From assembly GCF_003634635.1 (NCBI RefSeq), contig NZ_RBJB01000002.1:806001-870000 (forward strand): DNA of 64,000 bases, in the 5' to 3' direction. The translations under genes and the position numbers were made by a program. Under the pieces are notes generated by a model. That model was not told the DNA's origin. It searched no databases and was given only the letters and a program-made list of their open reading frames with translations. Positions 19,837 through 31,869 of this stretch are shown here, one piece after another (the stretch's first letter is position 1; each line of letters opens with the position of its first letter). The DNA comes from Marinobacter nauticus (GTDB lineage Bacteria; Pseudomonadota; Gammaproteobacteria; Pseudomonadales; Oleiphilaceae).

Positions 19837-22017
19837 TTACTGCCCGTATTTGGCCTTGGCCTTCTGACGGTAAGCGTGCAGCAGCGGCTCAGTGTAACCG
19901 GCCGGCTGTTCGCGACCCTTCAGAACCAGATCCACAGCGGCCTGGAAGGCGATGCTGTCATCAAAGTTCGGAGCCATGTTGCGGTATGCCGCATCACCAG
20001 CGTTCTGCTTATCAACAACCGCAGCCATGCGCTTCATGGTTTCCATGATCTGCTCTTCAGAGCAGATGCCGTGGTACAACCAGTTGGTCAGCAGCTGCGA
20101 AGAAATACGCAGTGTCGCACGGTCTTCCATCAGGCCCACATCGTTGATGTCAGGCACCTTGGAGCAGCCCACACCCTGGTCGATCCAGCGTACAACGTAG
20201 CCAAGGATACCCTGGGCGTTGTTGTCCAGTTCCTGCTGAATGTCCTCGGCGCTCAACGAAGACGGATCATCCATCACCGGCACAGTCAGGATGTCGTCCA
20301 GAGACGCGCGCTGACGGTTAGCCAGCTCTTTCTGCACATCAAACACGTTCACCTGGTGGTAGTGAGTGGCATGCAAGGTAGCGGCTGTCGGAGACGGAAC
20401 CCAGGCGGTGTTGGCACCAGCCTTCGGATGACCGATCTTGGCCTCCAGCATGCCTGCCATCAGATCCGGCATGGCCCACATACCCTTACCAATCTGGGCA
20501 ACGCCGGACAGACCGGCTTCCAGGCCGATGTCCACGTTCCACTGCTCGTAGGCGTTGATCCAGGCGGCCTGCTTCATCGGCCCCTTACGGATGAAGGGAC
20601 CCAACTCCATGGATGTATGAATCTCATCACCGGTGCGATCCAGGAAGCCGGTATTGATAAACACGGTGCGCTCTTTGGCCGCGTGGATGCAGGCCTTCAG
20701 GTTCACCGTGGTGCGACGCTCTTCGTCCATGATGCCCACTTTCAGGGTGAAGCGCGGCAGACCAAGAGCGTCTTCAACACGACCGAAGAATTCATTGGTG
20801 AACGCCACTTCTTCCGGGCCGTGCTGCTTGGGCTTAACAATGTACACAGAACCCTTGGTGCTGTTCTGGAATTTGCCGTCGCCCTTCAGGTCGTGGATGG
20901 CGATCAGGGATGTTACCAAGCCGTCCATCAGACCCTCGGGGATTTCGCTACCATCCTTCAGCAGAATGGCCGGGTTAGTCATCAGGTGACCAACGTTACG
21001 AACGAACAGCAGGCTGCGACCCTTGAGGGTCAGCTCGCTGCCATCGGCGCCAGTGTAGGTGCGGTCGCCATTCATGCGACGAGTCATCATCTGGCCGCCC
21101 TTCTCAAAGGACTCTTCCAGATCGCCCTTCATCAGGCCAAGCCAGTTCTTGTAGGCGACAACCTTGTCATCAGCATCTACCGCGGCAACTGAGTCTTCGC
21201 AGTCCATGATGGTGGTCAGGGCCGATTCCATCAGAACGTCTTTAACGTGGGCACCGTCATCCTTGCCGATCGGATGGCTGGCATCAATCTGGATTTCGAA
21301 ATGCATGCCATTCTTCACCAGCAAAACGCCAGTGGGGGCACCGGCAGCGCCGGTGTAACCCACAAAACCGGACTCGTCTTTCAGACCGGTCACGTCACCG
21401 TTCTGAAGTTTAACCGCCAGCTTGCCGCCATCGATGTAGTATTTTGCGGCGTCTTTATGGCTGCCGGAAGCCAGTGGTGCAGAGCCATCCAGCAGGTTGC
21501 GGGCCCACTCAATCACCTTCGCGCCACGAACCGGGTTGTAGCCACGACCTTTCTCAGCACCATCTTCCTCAGAAATAGCGTCGGTACCGTACAGGGCATC
21601 GTACAGGCTACCCCAGCGGGCGTTAGCCGCGTTCAGGGCGAAACGGGCATTCATGACCGGCACAACCAACTGCGGGCCGGCCATGGTGGCGATTTCCGGA
21701 TCCACATTGGAGGTGGAGATTTTGAAATCCGCCGGCTCATCTACCAGGTAGCCGATGTCTTTCAGAAACGCCTTGTACTCAGCCATGTCCAGTTTCTGGC
21801 CCTTGTGCTCGCGGTTCCAGGTGTCCATTTTTTCCTGGATTTCGTCACGCTTGAGCAGCAGCTCGCGATTGCGCGGAGCGAGCTCGTTCACGATCTTGTC
21901 GAACTCGGCCCAGAACTTGTCAGCGTCAATACCGGTGCCCGGAATCGCTTCGTTATTTACAAAATCGTACAGATTCTTGGCGATCTGGATGCCGCCAACT
22001 TGAACGCGTTCTGTCAT
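19837..22017 (-). CDS. glcB: Malate synthase G
   Basis: This enzyme condenses glyoxylate with acetyl-CoA to malate, the second step of the glyoxylate shunt and of glycolate use. The protein is about 726 aa, matching the large monomeric G isoform rather than the shorter A form. Family stretches include [13 protein letters not shown] (as [14 protein letters not shown]), [30 protein letters not shown] and [17 protein letters not shown] use the ATG at 22017 with GAGG upstream. An in-frame TTG lies 15 bases further upstream. It is monocistronic. Confidence 0.96.
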   Translation of the reverse strand: MTERVQVGGIQIAKNLYDFVNNEAIPGTGIDADKFWAEFDKIVNELAPRNRELLLKRDEIQEKMDTWNREHKGQKLDMAEYKAFLKDIGYLVDEPADFKISTSNVDPEIATMAGPQLVVPVMNARFALNAANARWGSLYDALYGTDAISEEDGAEKGRGYNPVRGAKVIEWARNLLDGSAPLASGSHKDAAKYYIDGGKLAVKLQNGDVTGLKDESGFVGYTGAAGAPTGVLLVKNGMHFEIQIDASHPIGKDDGAHVKDVLMESALTTIMDCEDSVAAVDADDKVVAYKNWLGLMKGDLEESFEKGGQMMTRRMNGDRTYTGADGSELTLKGRSLLFVRNVGHLMTNPAILLKDGSEIPEGLMDGLVTSLIAIHDLKGDGKFQNSTKGSVYIVKPKQHGPEEVAFTNEFFGRVEDALGLPRFTLKVGIMDEERRTTVNLKACIHAAKERTVFINTGFLDRTGDEIHTSMELGPFIRKGPMKQAAWINAYEQWNVDIGLEAGLSGVAQIGKGMWAMPDLMAGMLEAKIGHPKAGANTAWVPSPTAATLHATHYHQVNVFDVQKELANRQRASLDDILTVPVMDDPSSLSAEDIQQELDNNAQGILGYVVRWIDQGVGCSKVPDINDVGLMEDRATLRISSQLLTNWLYHGICSEEQIMETMKRMAAVVDKQNAGDAAYRNMAPNFDDSIAFQAAVDLVLKGREQPAGYTEPLLHAYRQKAKAKYGQ

Positions 22018-22164
22018 CGTTGCTTGCCTCAATGGGTTTGTAGTTCCCGACTCCCCTGATGGCGCCTGAAAGCGCGGGGACGTTCTGATTAGAGCGCCGC
22101 ATTGTACGTGAAATTCCCTACAAGGTCATTCCCACCGGTACAATGCGACATTGCGCGAATCAAC

Positions 22165-23556
22165 TCAGTCCTGGCTCCGGCGCCAGGTGGTTCCTTCGCG
22201 GCTGTCATCCAGGATAATGCCCTTCTCCAGCAGATCATCGCGAATGCGATCAGCCTCCGCAAAGTCTTTGGCTTTGCGGGCATCGGCACGGGCCTGAATC
22301 ATGGCCTCGATGTCCTCGGCGGTCAGCTCACTGCCGGTATCCGCCTGGAAGAAGGCTTCCGGGTTCTGCTGCAGCAGACCGAGCACAGCACCCAGCCGCA
22401 CCAGAACGGCCGCGCTACGCTTGGCGGCTTCTTCATCACCTTCCCGGCGGTAATGATTGATGTCATTCGCCACTGCATGCAGCACGGCAATGGCGCCAGC
22501 AGTATTGAAATCATCATCCATTACCTCGGCAAAACGACGGTCGTGGTCCGTTTCCGCTACATCCGCTTCTTTCGCTGGCACGATACCCCGCAGGGCATGA
22601 TAGAGCTTGGTCAAGGTTCGCCCGGCCTCCGCCAGGTTATCCTCGGAATAGTCCACCTGGCTCCGGTAGTGGCTGGACACCAGGAAATAGCGAACCACTT
22701 CCGCCGGGTACTTTTCCAGAATCTCGCGAATGGTAAAAAAGTTGCCCAGCGACTTGGACATCTTTTCCTTATTCACTCGAATGGCGCCGGCATGCATCCA
22801 GGTGTGCACAAAGGTGTGGCCGGTGGCACATTCCGACTGGGCGATTTCGTTTTCATGATGGGGGAACAGCAGATCCGGACCACCACCGTGAATATCGAAG
22901 GTATCACCCAGGCACTTGGTAGACATGGCGGAACACTCAATATGCCATCCGGGGCGACCTTCGCCCCACGGCGACTGCCAGCTCACCTCGCCTGGCTTGG
23001 CGGCCTTCCAGAGCGCAAAGTCTGCAGGGCTGCGCTTGGCCTCCTGCACATCCACTCGAGCACCGGCTACCAGATCTTCCAGCTTTTTCTTGCTCAGCTT
23101 GCCGTAATCCGGGAAAGACTCCACGGCAAAGTACACGTCGCCATTATCGGCAGCGTAGGCGTGGCCACCGGCGATCAGCTTCTGGATCATGGCAATGATG
23201 TCGTCGATAAAGGCAGTCGCCCGAGGCTCATCGTTGGGTGACAGCACGCCGAGCTTCGCCTCGTCCTCGTGCATGGCCCGGATCATCCGGTCGGTCAGGT
23301 CGGTATACACCTCACCATTTTCATCAGCCCGGCGCAGGATTTTGTCGTCGATATCGGTAATGTTGCGCACATAGTGTACGTCGTATCCGCGATGCCGCAG
23401 ATACCGAGTCACTACGTCAAACGCCACCAGCACCCGGGCATGCCCCAGATGGCAATAGTCGTAGACAGTCATGCCGCACACGTACATACGAACCTTGCCA
23501 GGCTCCAGGGTTTTGAACGCTTCCTTTTGCTGTGTCAGCGTATTGTAGATACGCAT
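22165..23556 (-). CDS. cysS: Cysteinyl-tRNA synthetase
   Basis: The 463-aa class I aminoacyl-tRNA synthetase has the HIGH motif variant YCHLGHARV (about residue 33) after the zinc-binding Cys in YVCGMTVYD. The second zinc-ligand region is WHIECSAMS, with [10 protein letters not shown] following, and the KMSKS loop is [11 protein letters not shown] (about residue 265). Its start overlaps the glnS stop by one base (TAATG), indicating a glnS-cysS operon. Confidence 0.98.
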   Translation of the reverse strand: MRIYNTLTQQKEAFKTLEPGKVRMYVCGMTVYDYCHLGHARVLVAFDVVTRYLRHRGYDVHYVRNITDIDDKILRRADENGEVYTDLTDRMIRAMHEDEAKLGVLSPNDEPRATAFIDDIIAMIQKLIAGGHAYAADNGDVYFAVESFPDYGKLSKKKLEDLVAGARVDVQEAKRSPADFALWKAAKPGEVSWQSPWGEGRPGWHIECSAMSTKCLGDTFDIHGGGPDLLFPHHENEIAQSECATGHTFVHTWMHAGAIRVNKEKMSKSLGNFFTIREILEKYPAEVVRYFLVSSHYRSQVDYSEDNLAEAGRTLTKLYHALRGIVPAKEADVAETDHDRRFAEVMDDDFNTAGAIAVLHAVANDINHYRREGDEEAAKRSAAVLVRLGAVLGLLQQNPEAFFQADTGSELTAEDIEAMIQARADARKAKDFAEADRIRDDLLEKGIILDDSREGTTWRRSQD

Positions 23557-25235
23557 TACTTGCCTCCCTTACCCCAGGAATCCCGCAGCGTTACGGTACG
23601 ATTGAACACCGGCTTGCCAGACTTTTCAGTCAGTTCCTGGTCGCAGAAAAAGTATCCCTCGCGCTCGAACTGGTACGGCAGATCGGTACGGGGCTGAGCC
23701 AGACTTTTCTCAACGCGGGCACCTTTGAGAACGACCAGAGATTCCGGGTTCAGATGATCCAGAAAATCGCCTTCCTTGTCGCTGTCCGGAGATTCGTGGT
23801 TGAACAGGCGGTCGTAAAGATTGATATCCGTCTCCACGCTGTCGCTGGCCGACACCCAGTGAATCACGCCATTGGGTTTGTAGCCCTCCGGGTTCACGCC
23901 CAGGGTATTCGGATCGTATTCGCACTTGAGCTCGACAATCTCGCCGCTGCCGTCACGCACAACCTCTTTGCAGGTCATCACGTAACCACCGCGCAGCCGC
24001 ACCGCCTGGTCCGGGGCCAGCCGCTTCCACTTACGCGGCGGCTCTACCTCGAAATCTTCCCGGTCAATAAACAGGGTCTGACTCCAGGTCACTTCCCGCT
24101 CGCCCATATCCGGATTCTGCGGATGCACTGGCAGAGTGAGGGTTTCCGTCTGGTCAGCCGGATAGTTGGTCAGGGTGACCTTGAGCGGACGCATCACGCA
24201 CATGGCGCGGGGCGCACGGTTATTCAGATCTTCTCGGATAGCGTGCTCCAGCATACCGACATCCACGGTGCCACCGGCCTTGTTCACGCCGATCATGTCG
24301 CAGAAGTTGCGAATGGACTCCGGTGTGTAACCACGACGGCGCATGCCGGAAATCGTCGGCATCCGGGGGTCGTTCCAGCCACTAACCACGTTTTCATCCA
24401 CCAGCCGCTTCAGTTTGCGCTTGCTGGTAATGGTGTAGTTCAGATTCAGCCGGGCAAATTCGATCTGGCGCGGATGACAGGGGATGGTGATATTGTCCAG
24501 CACCCAGTCGTACAGCGGCCGGTGATCCTCGAATTCCAGGGTACACAGGGAATGGGTAATCCCTTCCAGAGCATCGGAGATCGGATGGGTAAAGTCATAC
24601 ATCGGATAGATGCACCACTTGCTGCCGGTCTGGTGATGATCCGCGTAGCGAATCCGGTACAGAATCGGGTCCCGCAGGTTGATATTCGGGGATGCCATAT
24701 CAATCTTGGCCCGCAACACCAGCTCACCGTTCTGGAACTTGCCGTCGCGCATGTCCCGGAACAGCTGCAGGCTTTCCTCTACCGGGCGATCCCGGTATGG
24801 GCTGTTCTTGCCGGGCTCTTTCAGGGAGCCCCGGTACTCGGCCATCTGTTCAGCGCTCAGGGCACAGACATAGGCTTTATCGTTCTGAATGAGCTCTTCG
24901 GCAAAGGCGTAGAGCTGATCAAAGTAATCCGACGCGTAACACACCTCGCCGGCCCACTCATAGCCCAGCCACTCCACGTCCTGCTTGATAGCGTCGATAT
25001 ACTCCTGGCTTTCCTTTTCCGGGTTGGTGTCGTCAAATCGCAGGTTGCACTCACCGTTAAAGGTTTCGGCAATGCCGAAATTCAAACAGATCGATTTGGC
25101 ATGACCAATGTGCAGATAGCCATTGGGCTCCGGGGGGAAACGGGTGACCACCTTCCCGGTGTGCTCCCCTTTGGCGATAGCGTCTTCAATCAGGCTCTGG
25201 ATAAAGTTGTGGGCTTTCTTCGACTCGGCGCTCAT
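23556..25235 (-). CDS. glnS: Glutaminyl-tRNA synthetase
   Basis: The 559-aa class I synthetase charges tRNA-Gln directly. The HIGH region is [16 protein letters not shown] (about residues 40-55), and the GlxRS signature [10 protein letters not shown] follows. The KMSKS-equivalent is [11 protein letters not shown], then [22 protein letters not shown]-terminal anticodon-binding beta-barrel is present in full. It is the first gene of glnS-cysS and is divergent from ppiB. Confidence 0.98.
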   Translation of the reverse strand: MSAESKKAHNFIQSLIEDAIAKGEHTGKVVTRFPPEPNGYLHIGHAKSICLNFGIAETFNGECNLRFDDTNPEKESQEYIDAIKQDVEWLGYEWAGEVCYASDYFDQLYAFAEELIQNDKAYVCALSAEQMAEYRGSLKEPGKNSPYRDRPVEESLQLFRDMRDGKFQNGELVLRAKIDMASPNINLRDPILYRIRYADHHQTGSKWCIYPMYDFTHPISDALEGITHSLCTLEFEDHRPLYDWVLDNITIPCHPRQIEFARLNLNYTITSKRKLKRLVDENVVSGWNDPRMPTISGMRRRGYTPESIRNFCDMIGVNKAGGTVDVGMLEHAIREDLNNRAPRAMCVMRPLKVTLTNYPADQTETLTLPVHPQNPDMGEREVTWSQTLFIDREDFEVEPPRKWKRLAPDQAVRLRGGYVMTCKEVVRDGSGEIVELKCEYDPNTLGVNPEGYKPNGVIHWVSASDSVETDINLYDRLFNHESPDSDKEGDFLDHLNPESLVVLKGARVEKSLAQPRTDLPYQFEREGYFFCDQELTEKSGKPVFNRTVTLRDSWGKGGK

Positions 25236-25396
25236 ACAATCTCTGTCAACAGGGAATGAATCATGGGAGCTGTCCGGATGCTCCGTTTAAACCGCCTATT
25301 ATACTCACAAATCCATGCCGGACTCATGCACCGGACGAAACTCTTGAGTACAATAGCCACTTTAAACATTCCGATCCCCAAACACAGGAAACCCTG

Positions 25397-25897
25397 ATGA
25401 TTCTGCTGCAGACAAACTTCGGTGATATCAAGCTGGAACTGGACTACGAGAAAGCCCCGGAAACCGCCAAAAACTTCGAACAGTACGTTCGCGACGGTTT
25501 TTACGATGGCCTGATTTTTCACCGCGTTATCAGCAACTTCATGATTCAGGGCGGCGGCTTTGAGCCTGGCATGACGCCGCGCAAAACCCGCGAACCTATC
25601 CAGAACGAGGCTGACAACGGCCTGAGCAACATGGTCGGCACCATTGCCATGGCCCGCACCATGGACCCCCACTCCGCCACCGCCCAGTTCTTCATCAACG
25701 TTGAGAACAACGGTTTTCTGGACCACACCGCCAAGAACGCAGAGGGCTGGGGCTACTGCGTATTCGGCAAGGTGGCCGAGGGCATGGAGACCGTCAACAA
25801 GATCCGCGCCGTTCGCACCACCATGCGCGCCGGCCACCAGGACGTCCCGTTTGAGGACGTAGTGATTGAAAAAGCCGAGGTTCTGGAGGACGCGTGA
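25397..25897 (+). CDS. ppiB: Peptidyl-prolyl cis-trans isomerase B (cyclophilin)
   Basis: The product is a cytoplasmic cyclophilin of 166 aa. Signatures are [19 protein letters not shown] (about residues 43-61), [20 protein letters not shown] and [11 protein letters not shown]. The open frame extends 47 codons upstream, but the family starts at MILLQTNFG. An AGGAA sequence precedes this ATG. It is coupled to lpxH by a 4-base overlap (GTGA). Confidence 0.96.
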   Translation: MILLQTNFGDIKLELDYEKAPETAKNFEQYVRDGFYDGLIFHRVISNFMIQGGGFEPGMTPRKTREPIQNEADNGLSNMVGTIAMARTMDPHSATAQFFINVENNGFLDHTAKNAEGWGYCVFGKVAEGMETVNKIRAVRTTMRAGHQDVPFEDVVIEKAEVLEDA

Positions 25898-26628
25898 CCA
25901 CGCTGTTTATCTCGGATCTGCACCTGGAAGAATCGCGCCCGGATATTACGGGAGCGTTTCTGACCTTCCTCAGAGACAAAGCCTTGGGCGTTGAGCGTCT
26001 ATACATTCTTGGCGACTTTTTTGAAGCCTGGATTGGAGATGACGAGCGAACCCCGCTGCAGGAACAGGTAGCGGCGGCCTTGCGGGAGGTGCGGGACACA
26101 GGCACCGATATTTACCTGATGCACGGCAACCGGGACTTCCTCATTGGCGAAGATTTCTGCGCGCGCGCCGGCGCCATCCTGCTGGATGATCCGACGGTAG
26201 TGGATCTGTATGGCACACCCACCCTACTGATGCACGGTGACAGCCTCTGCACGGCCGATGTGGAATATCAGAAGTTCCGGGCCAACATGCGTAACCCGCA
26301 AACGGTGAAGATGCTTCTCTCCCGCCCACTCAAAGATCGTCAGCTGATGGCACGGCAACTGCGGGAAATCTCCATGGCGAAGAATCAGGGCAAGGCTGAG
26401 ACCATCATGGATGTGACCCCCGAGGAAGTGGTGCAAGAACTGGAAGCCCATAACGTTCAACTGATGATTCACGGCCACACCCATCGCCCCGCCATTCATG
26501 AGCTGGAAGCCAATGGCAAGCCCGCCCGCAGGGTTGTACTGGGAGACTGGCACGAAAATGTCTGGTGGCTTGAGGCCAGCGCAGGCCAGCCCGTTGCCCT
26601 GAAGCACCAACCACTCGCCGATTTCTAG
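25894..26628 (+). CDS. lpxH: UDP-2,3-diacylglucosamine diphosphatase
   Basis: The 244-aa metallophosphoesterase hydrolyses UDP-2,3-diacylglucosamine to lipid X and UMP in lipid A synthesis. The full set of metal-binding blocks is visible: [12 protein letters not shown] (residue 6), [12 protein letters not shown] (about 42), HGNRDFLIG (about 78), HGDSLCT (about 113) and IHGHTHRP (about 192). It starts at a GTG that overlaps the ppiB stop, with GGAGGA just upstream. The ppiB-lpxH pairing occurs in other gammaproteobacteria. Confidence 0.96.
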   Translation: MTTLFISDLHLEESRPDITGAFLTFLRDKALGVERLYILGDFFEAWIGDDERTPLQEQVAAALREVRDTGTDIYLMHGNRDFLIGEDFCARAGAILLDDPTVVDLYGTPTLLMHGDSLCTADVEYQKFRANMRNPQTVKMLLSRPLKDRQLMARQLREISMAKNQGKAETIMDVTPEEVVQELEAHNVQLMIHGHTHRPAIHELEANGKPARRVVLGDWHENVWWLEASAGQPVALKHQPLADF

Positions 26629-26661
26629 AGACTGAATGGCAGGGTGCCCCCCAGCCGGTAG

Positions 26662-26892
26662 TCAGGAACGGTCTTTCACCCACTCGCCGTCGGCTTTGTG
26701 GTATTCCTGTTTTACCGCCGCCCACGCGACGCGATGGGCGGTTTCTTCACGATCGGCGTCGCCACGGCGGTCTTCAGGGTGGCGGTACTCCTCCCAAGCC
26801 GAATTGAACGCTTTGCGATATATTTCCTGGGCGTGGGCCGGCAGATTGTTTCGAACTCCGTCTGGCAAATCGGATTTACGATCGTAAGGCAT
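26662..26892 (-). CDS. chaB: ChaB family protein
   Basis: The 76-aa protein has the ChaB fold pattern: MPYDRKSDLPDGVRNNLPAH at the start, YRKAFNSAWEEY, then ETAHRVAWAAVKQEYHK. ChaB in E. coli was linked to cation transport but its molecular role is unclear. An AGGAGGTG sequence precedes the ATG. It lies 31 bases downstream of the PfpI-family gene on the same strand, so the two are probably cotranscribed. It starts the stress-related stretch of the window. Confidence 0.85.
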   Translation of the reverse strand: MPYDRKSDLPDGVRNNLPAHAQEIYRKAFNSAWEEYRHPEDRRGDADREETAHRVAWAAVKQEYHKADGEWVKDRS

Positions 26893-26922
26893 AGGTCACC
26901 TCCTCGCTTCTCACGCACCCGC

Positions 26923-27459
26923 TCATCCAAGGGCGGCGATCAGCGCGTCACAGAATTGCTCCAGGTCATCCGGCTTGCGGCTGGTAATGATGCCTGCCTC
27001 CTGATGGACCGCTTGGTCAACCCAGTGGCCACCTCCGTTGTTGATATCCGTCCTGAGGCTTGGGAACGACGTCATGGTTCGACCCTTGACCACCCCGGCC
27101 TCAACCAGCAACCAGGGGGCATGGCATATCGCCGCAACCGGCATATCTGACTGAACACAGTGTTTCACCAAGTCAACGGCTTCGGTGTTTAAACGTAAAG
27201 CATCGGGATTGGCCAGGCCACCAGGTAAAACCAGCGCATCGAACTGCTCAGCTGTCACCTCATTCACCGTCTTATCGACAGAGAACAAATCCCCCTTGTC
27301 CAGATGGTGATACCCTCGTATCGAGCCGGATTCGAGTGAAACCAGTTCCACCTTAGCCCCGGCCTGCCTGAGTTTGTCCCAGGGCGTTGTCAGCTCTACC
27401 TGCTCCACGCCGTCCGTTGCAAGCAGGGCCACCGTTTTCCCGCTTAATGCACCAGTCAT
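26923..27459 (-). CDS. DJ-1/PfpI family protein
   Basis: The product (178 aa) is of the class I glutamine amidotransferase-like superfamily. The nucleophile elbow is AAICHAPWLLVEAG (Cys near residue 111). The acidic partner region DALVLPGGLANPD lies near residue 75, and TSFPSLRTDINNGGGHW lies near 132. These match the PfpI/YhbO-type subgroup, described as proteases, glyoxalases or deglycases in different reports, so the substrate is uncertain. It is divergent from katE, whose C-terminal domain belongs to the same fold superfamily. GGAGGTAGAGCC upstream is a strong Shine-Dalgarno sequence. Confidence 0.88.
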   Translation of the reverse strand: MTGALSGKTVALLATDGVEQVELTTPWDKLRQAGAKVELVSLESGSIRGYHHLDKGDLFSVDKTVNEVTAEQFDALVLPGGLANPDALRLNTEAVDLVKHCVQSDMPVAAICHAPWLLVEAGVVKGRTMTSFPSLRTDINNGGGHWVDQAVHQEAGIITSRKPDDLEQFCDALIAALG

Positions 27460-27565
27460 ACGGCTCTACCTCCTCTAATAATCTTGCGCAGAAAAAACGA
27501 AGGGAACGCAAATACACTATTCCAACCCTAGTCGCATATGGTGTGGTTATTCCAGCCCTCGGGCA

Positions 27566-27579
27566 TTAACACATGTTAA
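27566..27579. promoter_or_regulatory. Inverted repeat TTAAC-N4-GTTAA upstream of katE
   Basis: TTAACACATGTTAA lies about 65 bases before the katE start. Its arms TTAACA/TGTTAA are perfect. The same 5-N4-5 layout occurs at 32629-32642 and, degenerate, at 30799-30812, suggesting a shared regulator. Confidence 0.45.
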
Positions 27580-27643
27580 AGGCAAGCAGCGGAGACTCTG
27601 CTTAAATGAGAGGCTCTTGCCAGCAAAGCATAGGAGCCAAGTT

Positions 27644-29734
<2,091 letters not shown>

Positions 29735-29757
29735 AAACGCCTCCCGTAGAAACAGAG

Positions 29758-29792
29758 ATGCCCCCATCGGATAGCCGATGGGGGCATTTTTT
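29758..29792 (+). terminator. katE terminator
   Basis: The 13-bp stem ATGCCCCCATCGG / CCGATGGGGGCAT has a 4-base loop and is followed by TTTTTT. Confidence 0.92.
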
Positions 29793-29825
29793 ATGTAGAG
29801 CCTGGTCAGGCACTCAGACCGCCAA

Positions 29826-30734
29826 TCAGCTCCAGGGTTTGAGAGGCTGAGTATTGGCACGAGCCGCGAGATACTCAGGACGCCGTTTACTTCCGCAGAA
29901 TGGCTCCACAAGGCGGTTGTCCACGCTGTTGTAAACAAAAAACAGATTGGCTCGAGGCCAGGGCGACATGTTCCGGTTAGAGGCATGCAGGGTATTGCAC
30001 TCAAACAGTAGCAGAGACCCTGCCGGACCGGTGGGCGCCTCAATACCATGCCGATTTGCCAGCTGACCTACAGCATCACGGGACGGCACCCCTGCTGTCT
30101 GCTTCTGCAGTGACTGTGTCCAGTTGTTCTCAGGCGTGGCACCGGCACAGGGCACAAAATACTCGTGCGAACCGGGAATGAGCATCAACGGGCCGTTGAA
30201 AGCATTATTATCCGTCAACATGATCGACGCGCTCACGGCCCGCATGGCGGGCATCCCGTCTTCCGTGTGCCAGGTTTCAAAATCCGAGTGCCATTCAAAA
30301 CCATTGCCGCAAAATCCCGCCTTGCTGTTAATCCGGGACTGGTGGATGTAGACGTCTCCGCCCAGCAGTTGCTGCGCGATACCCAGCAATTCAGGATCAC
30401 GGGTCAAACGGTGAAACGCCTCGGAAGTCTCATGCATTGCAAACACCGACCGGATTTTCTCGCGGTTTGCATCCATGATCACTTCATCCCGCTCACAGAA
30501 GGCCTTGTCCTGAGCCATGTCTCGCAGCTCGTCGAAGAAGCCCTCCACCATCTCCGGGGTAAAGAAGTTCTCGAGCCACAAGAACCCATCCCGCTCAAAT
30601 TGTGCCAGCTGTTGCTGGGCCAGTGGCCCTTGCTCGCGCTGCGACCCCGCGCTGTGAACGATCGGCTCGTGCCGGGGAAACATGTTTCCTGCGTTTTCCT
30701 CTCTGCTTCGGTAAAAGTCAGCTCGTTGTAACAT
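29826..30734 (-). CDS. ectD: Ectoine hydroxylase
   Basis: This is a 302-aa Fe(II)/2-oxoglutarate dioxygenase that converts the osmolyte ectoine to 5-hydroxyectoine. The EctD signature FEWHSDFETWHTEDGMP (about residues 145-161) contains two iron ligands (H-x-D), and the distal His lies in LFECNTLHASNRN (about 251). The 2-oxoglutarate-binding Arg lies in WPRANLFFVYNS. Length is normal for EctD. ectABC are not in this window, so ectD is separate from the synthesis operon here. A perfect hairpin covers the ribosome-binding site (30741-30770). Confidence 0.94.
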   Translation of the reverse strand: MLQRADFYRSREENAGNMFPRHEPIVHSAGSQREQGPLAQQQLAQFERDGFLWLENFFTPEMVEGFFDELRDMAQDKAFCERDEVIMDANREKIRSVFAMHETSEAFHRLTRDPELLGIAQQLLGGDVYIHQSRINSKAGFCGNGFEWHSDFETWHTEDGMPAMRAVSASIMLTDNNAFNGPLMLIPGSHEYFVPCAGATPENNWTQSLQKQTAGVPSRDAVGQLANRHGIEAPTGPAGSLLLFECNTLHASNRNMSPWPRANLFFVYNSVDNRLVEPFCGSKRRPEYLAARANTQPLKPWS

Positions 30735-30740
30735 GGTGAT

Positions 30741-30770
30741 GAAACCTCATTACTCTGAAAATGAGGTTTC
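30741..30770 (-). promoter_or_regulatory. Hairpin sequestering the ectD ribosome-binding site
   Basis: The arms GAAACCTCATT and AATGAGGTTTC are perfectly complementary over 11 bp with an 8-base loop. In the ectD message the 3' arm contains the GAGG Shine-Dalgarno sequence, 10 bases before the ATG. The structure could act as a translation switch (for example temperature-sensitive). Alternatively it could be a DNA operator palindrome. Confidence 0.55.
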
Positions 30771-30798
30771 AACGTAACAATCGAAACATGCCCCAACT

Positions 30799-30812
30799 AC
30801 AACATAGGTTAT
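30799..30812. promoter_or_regulatory. Degenerate TTAAC-N4-GTTAA site upstream of ectD
   Basis: ACAAC-ATAG-GTTAT lies about 65 bases before ectD. The core AACATAGGTT is identical to that at 32631-32640. Both cores lie exactly 30 bases from an identical AACGTAACAA box (30771-30780 and 32601-32610). Confidence 0.45.
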
Positions 30813-30847
30813 AAAGGGAAACCGCTAGAAGTTACTGAAAAGTAAGG

Positions 30848-31702
30848 CTATAACGCATCGCTTTCGGTAGGTTCCCGATAGCTTTCAAGGCGTTTCAGCC
30901 AGCCTGGAAGCCACCGCTCTCGCTCAATGGGCATCTCTGCGTTCTCGGCCCGCCGGGTAAGCACCCGGCCGGCCGCTTCGCGAAAGCGCTCCAAGGCCGT
31001 ATCGGCCTTGCCGGGTTCCATTTCCAGCAGCACCTGACGCAGCCCCCACCCTTGCCCCCTGTAGACCTCTTGTGACGATAAACCCTCACCTTTGAAATTC
31101 ACATAATCCATCAGGGCATAGACGCCGCCAGGTCTCTTTGAAAGTTCAGTAATGTGTGCTGTCACCGTGTCCCGCTGATCATCCGGCACGGCTTCTATAA
31201 CCCGGTGCAGAGATTGCTCTGCTCGCTTGAAAATGAAGGCCACCTGAACGGCTTTGGTTCGGTCCAGAAAGGCACGCAGTTCCGCCAGTCGTTGACTGCC
31301 TGCGGCTTCAATAAACGCGTTCTGGTCCGGCCATGGGGCATCCGGTACCGGATCTTCCGTTAACCAGTCAGGCATCGCCACTGCGCGGGCTTTCATGAAG
31401 CGAATCAGATCAGGGAAACTCTCCACAAAACGCTCGTTCACGCCCTCGGGGTACCAGATAAAATGCCCGATGCCCAGCGATGGAAAGGCCTCTCCCTGAT
31501 TCCAGTGCACCAGGCAGTCATAGCGCCCGGCACACTCATTACGAAATATCTGCTGACCAACCCATTCCAGTTGCCGCTCGGAGAGCGCAAGCGCTGGCAC
31601 GGCCGGCTTCCGAGTCAACTGATCCGCCAACACCACGGTGAGAATGGCCACTATAAGGCCGACCACAAGCCACTTGTGCACGCTACTCTCTCTCAGCAAC
31701 AA
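30848..31702 (-). CDS. Membrane-anchored lysozyme-like protein of unknown function
   Basis: This is an uncharacterised 284-aa protein. One hydrophobic segment (about residues 10-26) is a signal anchor, so the rest should be periplasmic. The segment IFRNECAGRYDCLVHWNQGE then SLGIGHFIWYPEG (about residues 52-90) resembles the T4-lysozyme-type active site. There a Glu precedes a T-I-G-x-G-H turn: Glu near residue 56 and SLGIGH near 75-80. A peptidoglycan-acting role is therefore inferred, not shown. A YxxQGWGLRQVLLEM block lies near residue 222. Two Cys near residues 57 and 62 may form a disulfide. It is codirectional with ectD and lies about 110 bases upstream of it. Confidence 0.6.
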   Translation of the reverse strand: MLLRESSVHKWLVVGLIVAILTVVLADQLTRKPAVPALALSERQLEWVGQQIFRNECAGRYDCLVHWNQGEAFPSLGIGHFIWYPEGVNERFVESFPDLIRFMKARAVAMPDWLTEDPVPDAPWPDQNAFIEAAGSQRLAELRAFLDRTKAVQVAFIFKRAEQSLHRVIEAVPDDQRDTVTAHITELSKRPGGVYALMDYVNFKGEGLSSQEVYRGQGWGLRQVLLEMEPGKADTALERFREAAGRVLTRRAENAEMPIERERWLPGWLKRLESYREPTESDAL

Positions 31703-31869
31703 AACCAGTACCTATCGGTGAATCAGAGTGAAAGAGCAGGCTGAACGATCGCCGCATATACGCCACCGGATTGCTCAGACCTTTTCAGTCAGTTGTAACT
31801 TTGAACCCGCCCTCACCGGATATACACCACTCACTGGCATCCCCGCAAATCCCTTGCCACTCAAAAGCT

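Noticed and set aside
30771-30810. ECF sigma-factor promoter (AAC ... CGT) at ectD
   Set aside because: The boxes are too far apart for an ECF -35/-10 pair, so a regulator-binding arrangement is more likely.
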